A stretch of 64,000 nt of DNA from Streptomyces guryensis (lineage in GTDB: Bacteria > Actinomycetota > Actinomycetes > Streptomycetales > Streptomycetaceae). Below, in pieces: positions 16,198-24,669 of this stretch. Each line of letters begins with the position of its first letter. The first letter of the stretch is position 1. The notes beneath the pieces are model-generated. The model saw only the letters and a program-made list of their open reading frames with translations, had not been told where the DNA came from and did not search any database. The stretch covers positions 124,001 to 188,000 of the forward strand of contig NZ_JAJSBI010000017.1 of assembly GCF_021261325.1 (NCBI RefSeq), written 5' to 3'. A program made the position numbers and the translations under genes.

Positions 16198-16884
16198 ATG
16201 CGTGAACGTGTGGTGGCCGCGTGCGACGGGGCTTCGAAGGGAAATCCGGGACCGGCGGGCTGGGCATGGGTGGTCTCCGACGACTCCGCCACCCCGGCCC
16301 GCTGGGAGGCGGGACCGCTCGGCACGGCGACCAACAACGTCGCCGAACTCACCGCCCTGGAACGCCTGCTGGCGGCGACCGACCCGGGCGTCCCGCTCGA
16401 GGTCCGCATGGACTCCCAGTACGCCATGAAGGCCGTCACCACCTGGCTGCCCGGCTGGAAGCGCAACGGCTGGAAGACCTCCGCCGGCAAGCCGGTCGCC
16501 AACCAGGAACTGGTCGTACGCATCGACGAACTGCTCGACGGCCGCTCCGTCGAGTTCCGCTACGTGCCCGCCCACCAGGTCGACGGGGACCCGCTCAACG
16601 ACTTCGCCGACCGCGCGGCCAGCCAGGCGGCCAAGGTCCAGGAACCGGCGAGCAGCGCGCTCGGATCCGCGGAGCCACCGCCGTCCCCGGACACCCCGAA
16701 GTCGGGCGCTCCGCGCCGCAAGCCCGCGGCGGCGGGGCAGCGCGCGGGCTCGTCGTCGCGCACCATCAAGGCGAAGTTCCCGGGCCGCTGCCTGTGTGGC
16801 CGTTCCTACGGGGCCGGCGAGCCCATCGCCAAGAACGGGCAGGGCTGGGGGCACCCGGAATGCCGTACGGCGGAGGCCGGTTAG
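16198..16884 (+). CDS. rnhA: Ribonuclease HI with C-terminal zinc-ribbon-like extension
   Basis: A 228-residue protein. The RNase H domain (about 1-145) has the acidic active site: Asp in ACDGASKGNPGPAGWAWV, Glu in NNVAELTALERLL, Asp in VRMDSQYAMKAV, and the late DPLNDFADRAA. It cuts RNA in RNA-DNA hybrids. After a Pro/Ser-rich linker there is a short module with CLCGRSYGAGEPIAKN ... HPEC, a Cys/His pattern suggestive of metal binding, seen in other Streptomyces RNase HI proteins. The start may be ATG 16186 or 16198; 16198 is used because homology begins there. Confidence 0.85.
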   Translation: MRERVVAACDGASKGNPGPAGWAWVVSDDSATPARWEAGPLGTATNNVAELTALERLLAATDPGVPLEVRMDSQYAMKAVTTWLPGWKRNGWKTSAGKPVANQELVVRIDELLDGRSVEFRYVPAHQVDGDPLNDFADRAASQAAKVQEPASSALGSAEPPPSPDTPKSGAPRRKPAAAGQRAGSSSRTIKAKFPGRCLCGRSYGAGEPIAKNGQGWGHPECRTAEAG

Positions 16885-16902
16885 GGCCACCGCCGTACGG
16901 CA
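16861..16902. terminator. Terminator at the 3' end of RNase HI
   Basis: A perfect 13-bp inverted repeat (16861-16873 and 16890-16902) whose stem continues through an A/A mismatch into GGCC-GGTTAG-GGCC. The RNase HI stop codon lies in the loop. It sits between convergent genes and can serve both. Confidence 0.87.
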
Positions 16903-16929
16903 CACGAGCAGTTCAGGTCCGAGCGCGGC

Positions 16930-17382
16930 TCAGGTGACCACGCCGCGCCACTCCCCGGTCTCCTGGCCGCGCCGTTCGATGAACTTCTTGAAGCGCTCCA
17001 GGTCGCCCTTGGTCTGCCGCTTCACGAAGCCGAGCTTGTCGCCGACCTGCTCGGTGACGCTGTCGGGATGGAAGTCCATCTGCAGCATGACCTTGGTGTG
17101 GTTGTCGTCCAGGCGGTGGAAGGTCACCGCCCCGGCCTGCCGGGCCTGCCCCGCGACGGTCGTCCAGGCGACCCGCTCGTCCGGGATCTGCTCGGTGATC
17201 TCCGCGTCGAACTCCCGGTGCACGCCGTTGACGCTGGTCACCCAGTGCGTGAGCGTGTCGGTGCGCTGTTCGATGCGGTCGACGCCGTTCATGAACTCGG
17301 GGAACGTCTCGAACTGAGTCCACTGGTTGTAGGCGGTGTGCACCGGGACGCCGACCTCGATGGATTCCTCGACCTGCGACAC
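16930..17382 (-). CDS. SRPBCC family protein (polyketide cyclase/dehydrase-like)
   Basis: A 150-residue START/Bet v1-type protein: MSQVEESIEVGVPVHTAYNQW opens the fold, followed by FMNGVDRIEQRTDTLTHWV and a hydrophobic-lined C-terminal helix (FVKRQTKGDLERFKKFIE). Close relatives in Streptomyces are annotated cyclase/dehydrase or coenzyme Q-binding and are not tied to a pathway. The ATG at 17382 follows GGAGGGG. It stands alone between RNase HI and the tyrosinase operon. Confidence 0.83.
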   Translation of the reverse strand: MSQVEESIEVGVPVHTAYNQWTQFETFPEFMNGVDRIEQRTDTLTHWVTSVNGVHREFDAEITEQIPDERVAWTTVAGQARQAGAVTFHRLDDNHTKVMLQMDFHPDSVTEQVGDKLGFVKRQTKGDLERFKKFIERRGQETGEWRGVVT

Positions 17383-17486
17383 GGGTGAACCCCTCCTTCG
17401 CTCTCACATCGGTTGCGTCCGGCGCGGGTACCCCTGACCTGCGGAGCAAACCACCGTGTCCCGGCCGTCAAGCGGTGTCGAAATGC

Positions 17487-18311
17487 TCAGTCGGTGTCGA
17501 AGGTGTAGTGGGCGGTGTGGTCCAGCAGATCGGCGGGCCGCACGTCGTTCCACGGCTTCATCGTCTCGTCGAGGTCGACCACGTCCGGCGTTCCGGCGGT
17601 CGGCAGATAGCCGGATCCGGGGTGACGCCGCTGCCACTGGGCCCAGAGCTTGTCGATGTAGGCGTGATGGAGCCAGAACACCGGGTCGTTGGGGGAGACC
17701 CCGGTGGCCATCTGTCCGCCTACCCACACATGGACGCGGTTGTGCAGGTTCACGCCGCGCCAGCCCTCCAGGTGGTTGCGGAAGCCGTCCGAGGCGCTGT
17801 TCCACGGTGGCATGTCATATATCACTGTGGACAGCACCGACTCGACCTCGGCAGGCGTAGGCAACTCCCTTACGTTCGCGCCAAGTTGGCGACGCAGGAA
17901 CGTACGCCCGTCGACCCGTACGTTGATCGGCCAGTTGCCGGAGGACGCGGCGAACGGGCCGTCCATCACCTGGCCGTCCCGGCTGCGCCCGGTGCCGCCG
18001 AGGAAGTCCGGTGCCCACAGCGAGGAACGCGCCGAGCGGTCGGTGCTCCAGTCCCAGTAGGGCAGCGCGACCGACGCGTCCACCGACTGCAGCGCGCTCT
18101 CGAAGTCCAGCAGGTATCTGCGGTGCCAGGGCAGGAACGACGGCGAACGGTGGCCCGTGCGTTCGCCGTTGTCGGTGTCGCCGAGGATGAAGGCGTTGTG
18201 GGTGGTGACGAAGGCGTCGTAGCGGCCGTTGCGCTTGAGTTCGACGACGGCGGCGACGAAGCGCCGCTTCTCGTCGGCGGTCAGGGTCGCCTGGTTCTTG
18301 CGGACGGTCAT
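17487..18311 (-). CDS. melC2: Tyrosinase MelC2
   Basis: A 274-residue type 3 copper enzyme. The CuA histidines are in FVTTHNAF, GHRSPSFLPWHRRYLLDFE; the CuB set is in NLHNRVHVWVGGQM and DPVFWLHHAYIDKLWAQWQ. It oxidises tyrosine and catechols to quinones, the first steps of melanin formation. The upstream gene encodes its copper chaperone MelC1 (34-bp gap), and MelC2 is exported as a complex using the Tat signal of MelC1, which explains why it has none. Length agrees with S. antibioticus and S. glaucescens MelC2. Confidence 0.95.
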   Translation of the reverse strand: MTVRKNQATLTADEKRRFVAAVVELKRNGRYDAFVTTHNAFILGDTDNGERTGHRSPSFLPWHRRYLLDFESALQSVDASVALPYWDWSTDRSARSSLWAPDFLGGTGRSRDGQVMDGPFAASSGNWPINVRVDGRTFLRRQLGANVRELPTPAEVESVLSTVIYDMPPWNSASDGFRNHLEGWRGVNLHNRVHVWVGGQMATGVSPNDPVFWLHHAYIDKLWAQWQRRHPGSGYLPTAGTPDVVDLDETMKPWNDVRPADLLDHTAHYTFDTD

Positions 18312-18345
18312 GGTGCGGGTGCTCCCAAGGTGCTTGCGGAAACGG

Positions 18346-18714
18346 TCAGTTGGCGGGGAAGGGGAGGAGCGCGGCGCCCTGCAGCTCCTCCACCGCGGCA
18401 CGCGCGGCCGCGTGCGGCGTGGGCACCGGGGCGTAGTGGCTGACGATGCTGATCCAGCTGCCGTCTGCGTTCTGCATGACGTGCAGCTCGACCCCGTCGA
18501 CGAGCACGGCGTAACCGGTGCCGTGGTGGTGACCGCCACCGGATGCCGGCCGGCCCTGTATGCGGCGGCCCTTGTAGACCTCGTCGAAGGGCTCGGGGGA
18601 GCCGTGGTGCCGGTGGCCGGCGGGTGCCGCGGCGGCGGTGCCCGTGTGAGCGGCGGCGGCCGCGGTGAGGGCGGCAGCCGCGGTGAGCGCGCGGCGTCGG
18701 GTGAGGGTCGGCAT
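18346..18714 (-). CDS. melC1: Tyrosinase copper-transfer cofactor MelC1
   Basis: A 122-residue protein with a Tat signal (TRRRALTAAAALTAAAAAHTG) and the MelC1 core PFDEVYKGRRIQG, a His-rich HHHGTGY segment and VDGVELHVMQNADGSWISIVSHY. It binds apo-tyrosinase, delivers copper and carries it through the Tat pathway. The first gene of the melC operon; the downstream 3' end is 34 bp from melC2. Confidence 0.94.
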   Translation of the reverse strand: MPTLTRRRALTAAAALTAAAAAHTGTAAAAPAGHRHHGSPEPFDEVYKGRRIQGRPASGGGHHHGTGYAVLVDGVELHVMQNADGSWISIVSHYAPVPTPHAAARAAVEELQGAALLPFPAN

Positions 18715-19042
18715 ACGGGATCTCCAGGGTTCGTTCGGTCGACGACCCGGAATGCCTATCGGTCCGGTCGAGAGCGGGAGAAATCCGTCGAGGGCGGTTG
18801 GCTGCGATCAGGACAATTACCGACATGTTGTACAAGGGTGAACGAAGGTGATCTTGCTGTTCGGGGGGTCCCGCGAGGCCCGGAACGGGGAATTCCTTCT
18901 CGCCGCCCCTCCGTTCCGGGTGATCCCTGGCGGGCGAGAGCGCCGCCAGTGGCCTGCCTCACCTCGGGAAACTGGCGTGATCCGGTGGCTCGACCCGCGC
19001 GACCGCACCAAGGGCGCCCGGCGCCACTGCGGAACGGCCCAT

Positions 19043-19090
19043 TTGGGTGAATGGCAATTCACCGGCTAAGGTGAATTGCCATTCACCCAA
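19043..19090. promoter_or_regulatory. Double operator over the exporter promoter, 21-bp perfect arms
   Basis: A perfect 21-bp inverted repeat (19043-19063 and 19070-19090) with a 6-base centre. Each arm is itself nearly palindromic: GGTGAAT-GGCA-ATTCACC (19046-19063) and its mirror (19070-19087), so this is two 18-bp operators 24 bp apart. TTGGGT (19043) and TAAGGT (19067-19072), 18 bases apart, make a plausible promoter inside it. It lies 30 bp before the exporter start, and the TetR gene is cotranscribed downstream, so TetR repression of its own operon is the simple reading. The rest of the 405-bp gap 18715-19119 shows no gene. Confidence 0.8.
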
Positions 19091-19119
19091 GTTTTCGCCG
19101 CACCGTCGCTGGAGTGCCG

Positions 19120-20601
19120 ATGGACCAGCCAGGCCCGATACCCCGCACCCCGGGAACGGGAGCCCTGCGTGACCGGCTCACGATTCCGGTGCTGGCGTTC
19201 GGCGGCATCCTCATGGCCGTCATGCAGACCGTCGTCGTACCGCTCCTGCCCGACCTGCCGCGGCTGACCGGCGCCTCCGCGGGCACGGTCTCCTGGATGG
19301 TCACGGCGACCCTGCTGTCCGGCGCCGTGCTCACCCCCGTGCTCGGCCGGGCCGGCGACATGTACGGCAAGCGCAGGGTGCTGACGTCGGCCCTCGTCCT
19401 GATGACCGTCGGCTCGGTGATGTGCGCCCTGTCTTCCGACATCGTCGTCCTCATCGCGGCCCGCGCCCTGCAGGGCGCCGCCGCCTCCGTGGTCCCGTTG
19501 TCGATCAGCATCCTGAGAGACGAGCTGCCGCCGGAGCGCCGGGGCTCCGCGGTGGCCCTGATGAGCTCCACCGTCGGCATCGGCGCCGCCCTGGGCCTGC
19601 CGCTGGCCGCGCTGGTCGTGCAGTACGCCGACTGGCACACCATGTTCTGGCTGACCAGTGCCCTCGGCGCGCTCGGTGTCACGGCCGTGTGGTGGGCGGT
19701 CAAGGAGTCGCCCGTGCGGCAGCCCGGCCGCTTCGACGTGCCGGGCACACTGGGTCTGGCGGCCGGACTGGTCTGCCTCCTGCTGGGCGTCTCGCAGGGC
19801 GGGCAATGGGGATGGGGCAGCGCGCCCGTCGTCGGCCTTTTCCTCGGTGCCGTCGTCGTGCTGGCCCTGTGGTGGTGGCAGCAGCTGCGCACCGAGCACC
19901 CGCTGGTCGACCTGCGGCTGGTCTCCAGGCCGCGGGTGGGCCTGTCCCACGTGGCGGCACTGCTCACCGGGTTCGCCTTCTACGCCAACTCCCTGGTGAC
20001 CGCCCAGCTGGTGCAGGCGCCGAAGGCCACCGGCTACGGTCTCGGGCTGTCGATCGTGCAGACCGGCCTGTGCCTGCTGCCCGGCGGCATCACCATGCTG
20101 CTGTTCTCACCCGTCTCGGCCCGGATCTCCGCGGCCCGCGGTCCCCGCGTCACCCTCGCTCTCGGGGCCGCGGTCATCGCATGCGGCTACGCGGTGCGCA
20201 TCGCCGACAGCCGCGACCTCTGGATGATCATCCTGGGGGCGACGGTGGTGTCCACCGGCACCACCCTGGCGTACTCGGCCCTGCCCACCCTGATCCTGCG
20301 CGCCGTCCCCGCCGAGCAGACCGCCTCCGCCAACGGCGTCAACGTCCTGATGCGCACGATCGGCCAGGCCGTCTCCAGTGCGGCCGTGGCCGCCGTCCTG
20401 GTCCATCACACGAGCCTGGTCGGCTCAGCCCCCGTGCCCACGCTGCACGGCTATCTGCTCGCCTTCGGCATCGCCGGCGCGGTCGCCCTGACGGCCAGTG
20501 CCGCGGCCCTGACCATCCCCGGCGACCCCGCGACGGGCGGGACCCCCCGGACCCGCGGGCGGACCCGGGATCCGCGCGGCGAGGCGCTGGAGGGAGCATG
20601 A
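19120..20601 (+). CDS. DHA2-type MFS drug exporter
   Basis: A 493-residue membrane protein with about 14 predicted membrane helices. After LAFGGILMAVMQTVVVPLLP comes motif C-like TVSWMVTATLLSGAVLTPVLGR and motif A GDMYGKRRVL, both typical of the proton-driven DHA2 (QacA/EmrB) family. It should export a toxic compound, perhaps an antibiotic. ATG 19120 has GGAG five bases upstream and is preferred to GTG 19114. It overlaps the TetR gene by 4 bp (ATGA) and lies behind a strong double operator, the usual layout of an inducible efflux operon. Confidence 0.9.
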   Translation: MDQPGPIPRTPGTGALRDRLTIPVLAFGGILMAVMQTVVVPLLPDLPRLTGASAGTVSWMVTATLLSGAVLTPVLGRAGDMYGKRRVLTSALVLMTVGSVMCALSSDIVVLIAARALQGAAASVVPLSISILRDELPPERRGSAVALMSSTVGIGAALGLPLAALVVQYADWHTMFWLTSALGALGVTAVWWAVKESPVRQPGRFDVPGTLGLAAGLVCLLLGVSQGGQWGWGSAPVVGLFLGAVVVLALWWWQQLRTEHPLVDLRLVSRPRVGLSHVAALLTGFAFYANSLVTAQLVQAPKATGYGLGLSIVQTGLCLLPGGITMLLFSPVSARISAARGPRVTLALGAAVIACGYAVRIADSRDLWMIILGATVVSTGTTLAYSALPTLILRAVPAEQTASANGVNVLMRTIGQAVSSAAVAAVLVHHTSLVGSAPVPTLHGYLLAFGIAGAVALTASAAALTIPGDPATGGTPRTRGRTRDPRGEALEGA

Positions 20602-21203
20602 GTGCTGTGAGCACTCCCCCCACCACGTCCGCGCCCGCCCGCCGGGACGCCGAGGCGACCAGGGCGGCCATCCTCAAGGCGGCCCGCCACCTGCTGGCCC
20701 GGCACGCCCACGCCGACATCACGCTCAAGGCGGTCGCCGAACGAGCCGGTGTCAGCGCGCCGCTGATCCTGAAGTACTTCGGCAACAAGGACACCCTGTT
20801 CGCCCGTGTCATGTCCTTCGAGACCGACGCCGACGCCCTGCTCGGCGCGCCGCTGGACGAGCTGGGCCGGCACATGGTCCGGCATGTGCTGGTCAGCCAG
20901 TCGCAGCAGGGCGCCGACCCGCTCCTGCGGATCGTGTTCGCGCCCCTGCACGGCGCCCAGGGCGACATCCTGCGCGCCAACTTCCGCACCCAGGTCACCG
21001 AGCGCCTCACCGAACGCCTCACCGGCCCCGAAGCAGGCCTGCGTGCCGAGCTGGCCGTCGCGAACCTGCTGGGCCTCGGGGTGATGTACGGCATCGCGCG
21101 CGGCGTCCATGTGCGGGGCGCCGCGCTGGAGGAGATCGTGGACCGCTGCGCGCCGGCGGTGCAGGCGCACCTCACGCCGGGCGGAGGAATCCAGCGGCCG
21201 TAG
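20598..21203 (+). CDS. TetR-family repressor of the exporter operon
   Basis: A 201-residue TetR protein. The DNA-binding domain (about 15-65) has ITLKAVAERAGVSAPLILKYF and NKDTLFARVM; the rest is the ligand-binding helical domain (tetracyclin repressor-like, C-terminal domain seen with QGADPLLRIVFAPLHG). The start codon overlaps the exporter stop (ATGA), so both are made from one mRNA. Its operator is probably the double palindrome at 19043-19090; induction by an exported drug is inferred. Confidence 0.9.
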   Translation: MSAVSTPPTTSAPARRDAEATRAAILKAARHLLARHAHADITLKAVAERAGVSAPLILKYFGNKDTLFARVMSFETDADALLGAPLDELGRHMVRHVLVSQSQQGADPLLRIVFAPLHGAQGDILRANFRTQVTERLTERLTGPEAGLRAELAVANLLGLGVMYGIARGVHVRGAALEEIVDRCAPAVQAHLTPGGGIQRP

Positions 21204-21293
21204 CGGGTGCGGCCTGCCGGATTCGTGCCGGCACGCGGGCCCGGAGGTCATGATCAGCCGCCGGTGCGAGCGATGTGCGGCAACCGCAACCGC

Positions 21294-23027
21294 TCACCGC
21301 AGCAACCGGTCCAGGAATCCGTTCCCCAGGACACGGTGGGGGTCGAGCCGGTCCAGGATTCCGGCCGCCTGCCCCCACTCCGCCTCGCCCAGCGACGCGG
21401 GCACCGCCGTGCCCAGCACCTCCTCGTCGCTCCAGGCGGCCTCATCGGTGTAGGCCCAGCCCTTGGACCACTCGACCCGGGTGAGCGCGTGCTCCCCGTC
21501 GAACGTGCGCAGCAGGAACTGCTCCAGCTCGCGCAGGAAGGCCTCCGCGTACGGCGTGCCCGGCAGCGTCAGAACATCCAGCCACACCGCCGTGTCCCAC
21601 GCCGGATGCGTGTCGCTCTGCCGCAGCGCCGACAGCAACGGGGCACGGGCACCGTCCAGTTCGGCATCGGCCGGGTCGTCGAGGCCGGTCACCCGGATCT
21701 CCACCGAGCCGTTCACGGGGTAGCGACCCAGCGCGGCGTACGCGGCGAGCCGCTCACGGTAGAAGGACGTGAACTCGGCGACCACGCGCTGCACTTGGGC
21801 CCGCGTGGTGAGCACGGCGTAGCCGTTGGCGGCCACCCGCAGCGTCGTCGGCCTGATATAGAGCAGGGTGTTCTTCGACGGCCCCCAGATGTCGGCGGAC
21901 AGCGTCGCCACCAGCCCGAGCGCCGCCACGTCGTACTGGGCGTTGCCCAGAACCGGAGCCAGGTACCAGGCCGCGTCCGAGGTCATCCGCCCGACGAGGT
22001 CCGCCACCACGGTCGGCACGTTGTCGGAGAACGGGTAGTTGTACGGCGATGTCACATGCCGCGAGGTGAGCGGCCGCGTCGGCGTCACGCTCCACACCTT
22101 GAGCCACGGCAACTCGGTGAAGGCGAACCAGATCGCCTCCACGCGGCCCGACGCGTCGAGGTGGCTCGCGAGGGTGCGCCCGTCGGAGCCGGGTGCCGCA
22201 AAGAGCTCGGCGGCCGGGATGTCCGTACGGCTCACACACCGCAGATCGACGTTCGCGCCCACCCGCAGCACGACCTCGGTCACCAGCGCACGGCCCAGGT
22301 GGGTGAGCAGAGCGGCACAGTCCGCCTCGTCGCGGTCGAACGTGCGCAGTACGTACGCGCCCGAGTTCTCGTCCCACGCGACCGCCGTCAGCGACAGCAC
22401 CAGATTGCTGAGCGAGCCGTACGTGTGCCCGGGCAGCCGCTGCTCGCCCCGCGCGGGTACGGCGGTGCCGTGCGCGTCGATGGCCAGCGCGCCACCCAGG
22501 GTGAGGTCACCGGGAGCGGGCGCGGCGGTGACTCCCAGCCCGTGTCCCTCCAGGTAGGAGAGCAGGGCCTCCATCGTGACGCCGGTGCCGGCCCGCACCG
22601 CCCTCGCAGAGTCCAGGGACAGGCCGGTGAGATGAGGAGCGGTGTCCACGAGCAGGACGGGGGTGTCCGAGGCGGTGCCCTCGGTGATCGTCAGCGGCGA
22701 CCAGCCGTGCGCGGCCCCCCGGGCCCGTACCCTCCAGCCGTGCCGCCAGGCCCAGTTGACGACCTCGACCACCTGATCCGCGGCGGCCGGAGCGCAGGCC
22801 CACAGCCCGTCCGCGGTGATCTCGCCGACCCAGTTGCGGTACGCCGAGCGGTACAGGGAGACATCCGGCGGGAAGTCCGGCAGCTCCTGCGCCGCGACCG
22901 CCGGATCGGCCGCGATCAGAACGGGCACGGCGGCCAGCGCGGCAGCGCCCACCAGGAAGCCGCGGCGGCTCAACGACGTGTTCTCCGACGGCCCGGACGG
23001 GAAGTTGTTCGCTGAACAATCAGTCAC
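21294..23027 (-). CDS. Secreted cholesterol-oxidase-like flavoprotein (type II, covalent FAD)
   Basis: A 577-residue exported flavoprotein. The Tat signal is SRRGFLVGAAALAAVPVLIAA. The FAD-binding PCMH domain (about 60-240) has RVRARGAAHGWSPLT, with the His that carries covalent FAD in Brevibacterium cholesterol oxidase II, and GDLTLGGALAIDAHGTAVP. The substrate domain follows, with YNYPFSDNVP and the C-terminal LDPHRVLGNGFLDRLL of this family. The likely reaction is oxidation and isomerisation of a 3-beta-hydroxysteroid with production of hydrogen peroxide; other alcohol substrates are possible. It is divergent from an aldo/keto reductase with dyads in between. Confidence 0.83.
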   Translation of the reverse strand: MTDCSANNFPSGPSENTSLSRRGFLVGAAALAAVPVLIAADPAVAAQELPDFPPDVSLYRSAYRNWVGEITADGLWACAPAAADQVVEVVNWAWRHGWRVRARGAAHGWSPLTITEGTASDTPVLLVDTAPHLTGLSLDSARAVRAGTGVTMEALLSYLEGHGLGVTAAPAPGDLTLGGALAIDAHGTAVPARGEQRLPGHTYGSLSNLVLSLTAVAWDENSGAYVLRTFDRDEADCAALLTHLGRALVTEVVLRVGANVDLRCVSRTDIPAAELFAAPGSDGRTLASHLDASGRVEAIWFAFTELPWLKVWSVTPTRPLTSRHVTSPYNYPFSDNVPTVVADLVGRMTSDAAWYLAPVLGNAQYDVAALGLVATLSADIWGPSKNTLLYIRPTTLRVAANGYAVLTTRAQVQRVVAEFTSFYRERLAAYAALGRYPVNGSVEIRVTGLDDPADAELDGARAPLLSALRQSDTHPAWDTAVWLDVLTLPGTPYAEAFLRELEQFLLRTFDGEHALTRVEWSKGWAYTDEAAWSDEEVLGTAVPASLGEAEWGQAAGILDRLDPHRVLGNGFLDRLLR

Positions 23028-23079
23028 GGGTTCACGCTAGGGGTGCCGTTGACACATACGGGATTCCTGTCCAAGTGCG

Positions 23080-23104
23080 TCACTCATGTGAGTGAATGAT
23101 TCAC
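23080..23104. promoter_or_regulatory. Two overlapping dyads between divergent genes
   Basis: TCACTCA-TG-TGAGTGA (23080-23095) overlaps GTGAAT-G-ATTCAC (23092-23104) in the 137-bp gap between the flavoprotein gene (start 23027, minus) and the aldo/keto reductase (start 23165, plus). A single regulator could act on both promoters. No adjacent regulator gene is present. Confidence 0.5.
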
Positions 23105-23164
23105 AGACGGCGCTCCGGAGCGGTCGGTTCCGTGCACAGGCGTGACTGATGACAGACTGACGCC

Positions 23165-24148
23165 ATGGACGAGCGCACATTCGGTAGGTCGGGTCAGCAC
23201 GCATCCGTCGTCGGTCTCGGCACGTGGCAGCTGGGCGCCGACTGGGGAGACGTCGACGACAAGGACGCCCTGGCGGTGCTGGAGGCGGCGGCAGAGTCGG
23301 GGGTGACCTTCTTCGACACCGCCGACGTGTACGGCGACGGGCGCAGCGAGCAGACCATCGCCGCGTTCCTGAGCGGCAGGCCGGACCTGCATGTGATGGT
23401 CGCCACGAAGATGGGCCGCCGCGTCGAGCAGATCCCCGAGAACTACGTCCTCGACAACTTCCGTGCCTGGAACGACCGTTCGCGGCGCAACCTCGGCGTC
23501 GACCGCATCGACCTCGTACAACTGCACTGCCCGCCGACGCCCGTGTACTCCACGAACGAGGTGTTCGACGCCCTGGACACCCTGGTCGAGGAGGAGCGCG
23601 TCGCGGCGTACGGCGTCAGCGTGGAGACCTGCGCCGAGGCGCTGACCGCGATCGCCCGGCCGAACGTGGCGAGCGTGCAGATCATCCTCAACGCCTTCCG
23701 TATGAAGCCACTGCGCGAGGTCCTCCCGGCCGCACAGGAGGCCGGCGTCGGCATCATCGCCCGCGTCCCGCTCGCCTCCGGCCTGCTGTCGGGCAAGTAC
23801 ACCAAGGACACCGTCTTCCCCGAGAACGACCACCGCACCTACAACCGGCACGGCGAGTCCTTCGACGTGGGCGAGACCTTCTCCGGCGTCGACTACACGA
23901 CGGGCGTCGAGGCCGCCGCCGACTTCGCCGCTCTCGCCCCCGCCGGCTGCACCCCGGCGCAGCTCGCGCTGCGCTGGATCGTGCAGCAGCCCGGCGTGAC
24001 CACCGTGATCCCCGGCGCCCGCTCGCCCGAGCAGGCCCGCGCCAACGCGGCCGCCGCCAAGCTCCCGCAGCTCACGGACGAGACACTCACCGCGATCCGC
24101 GACCTCTACGACCGCCGGATCAAGGACCAGGTGGAAGCCCGCTGGTAG
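23165..24148 (+). CDS. Aldo/keto reductase
   Basis: A 327-residue AKR barrel. Catalytic residues are visible: Asp and Tyr in FFDTADVYGDGRSEQ, Lys in VATKMGRR, and His in DLVQLHCPP. The NADPH-binding part near the end has TTVIPGARSPEQARANAAA. It belongs to the large group of bacterial AKRs (YajO/IolS-like) that reduce aldehydes and ketones; the physiological substrate is not apparent. The DNA around its stop (24172-24200) holds a 10-bp inverted repeat that may be its terminator, inside the 3' end of the convergent gene. Confidence 0.9.
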   Translation: MDERTFGRSGQHASVVGLGTWQLGADWGDVDDKDALAVLEAAAESGVTFFDTADVYGDGRSEQTIAAFLSGRPDLHVMVATKMGRRVEQIPENYVLDNFRAWNDRSRRNLGVDRIDLVQLHCPPTPVYSTNEVFDALDTLVEEERVAAYGVSVETCAEALTAIARPNVASVQIILNAFRMKPLREVLPAAQEAGVGIIARVPLASGLLSGKYTKDTVFPENDHRTYNRHGESFDVGETFSGVDYTTGVEAAADFAALAPAGCTPAQLALRWIVQQPGVTTVIPGARSPEQARANAAAAKLPQLTDETLTAIRDLYDRRIKDQVEARW

Positions 24149-24163
24149 ACCGCGGCAACCGGC

Positions 24164-24508
24164 TCACGGCTCCAGGAGCAGCTGCCACTCCTGCTCCTGG
24201 TCACCGGAGACCGAGCCCTGGTCCTGGGCGGTGAAGGCGTGGGTGAGCGTCTCGCGCGCCTGAGCCACCGCCACCGGCGAACCCTGCACGGTCAGCGTCA
24301 CCGCGCCGGACAGATGACCGGCGGGAACGGCCTCGGAGGGCGGGCCCGCCGGATCGTGTGCGAACCTGGCCGTGTGGACGGTGACCTCGTCGTCGGCCGG
24401 AAGTTCCTCCTCCGGCATTCCGAATGCGGGCTCCAGGACCCGCACGACCGCGCGTGCGTCCGCGGCGGTGCCGCCGCTGACGGTGACCGTGAGCTCGGTT
24501 CCGGACAT
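24164..24508 (-). CDS. Small acidic conserved hypothetical protein
   Basis: A 114-residue protein I do not recognise by function. It starts MSGTELTVTVSGGTAADARAV and ends EQEWQLLLEP. The pattern of a short beta strand, a helix with ARAVVRVLEPAFG, then VTLTVQGSPVAVAQARETL suggests an alpha/beta fold of the ferredoxin type. The ATG at 24508 has GAGGAG ten bases before it; an earlier ATG (24544) has a ribosome site too close. No signal peptide or membrane segment. Confidence 0.6.
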   Translation of the reverse strand: MSGTELTVTVSGGTAADARAVVRVLEPAFGMPEEELPADDEVTVHTARFAHDPAGPPSEAVPAGHLSGAVTLTVQGSPVAVAQARETLTHAFTAQDQGSVSGDQEQEWQLLLEP

Positions 24509-24669
24509 GGTCGTCGGACTCCTCGGGTGGTCGTCGTACGCCATGGCCTCCGTGTAACCGCCCGATGGTCGCCCAAACAGCGGTCGATTGCGCGCGGCCC
24601 GGTCAATCCTCCGCGAAGAGGGAACACGGGTCAGGGAAGACATCCGGGGCGATCGAGCCGGGAGGAACC

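Noticed and set aside
19043..23104. Shared GTGAAT half-sites of the exporter operator and the dyad at 23092 as one regulon
   Set aside because: Half-site spacing differs (4 versus 1 base), and the match is short enough to be chance.
24172..24200. 10-bp inverted repeat as an independent terminator
   Set aside because: It lies inside the coding end of the 24164-24508 gene and may be a by-product of Leu/Gln/Glu codons; mentioned only in the gene notes.
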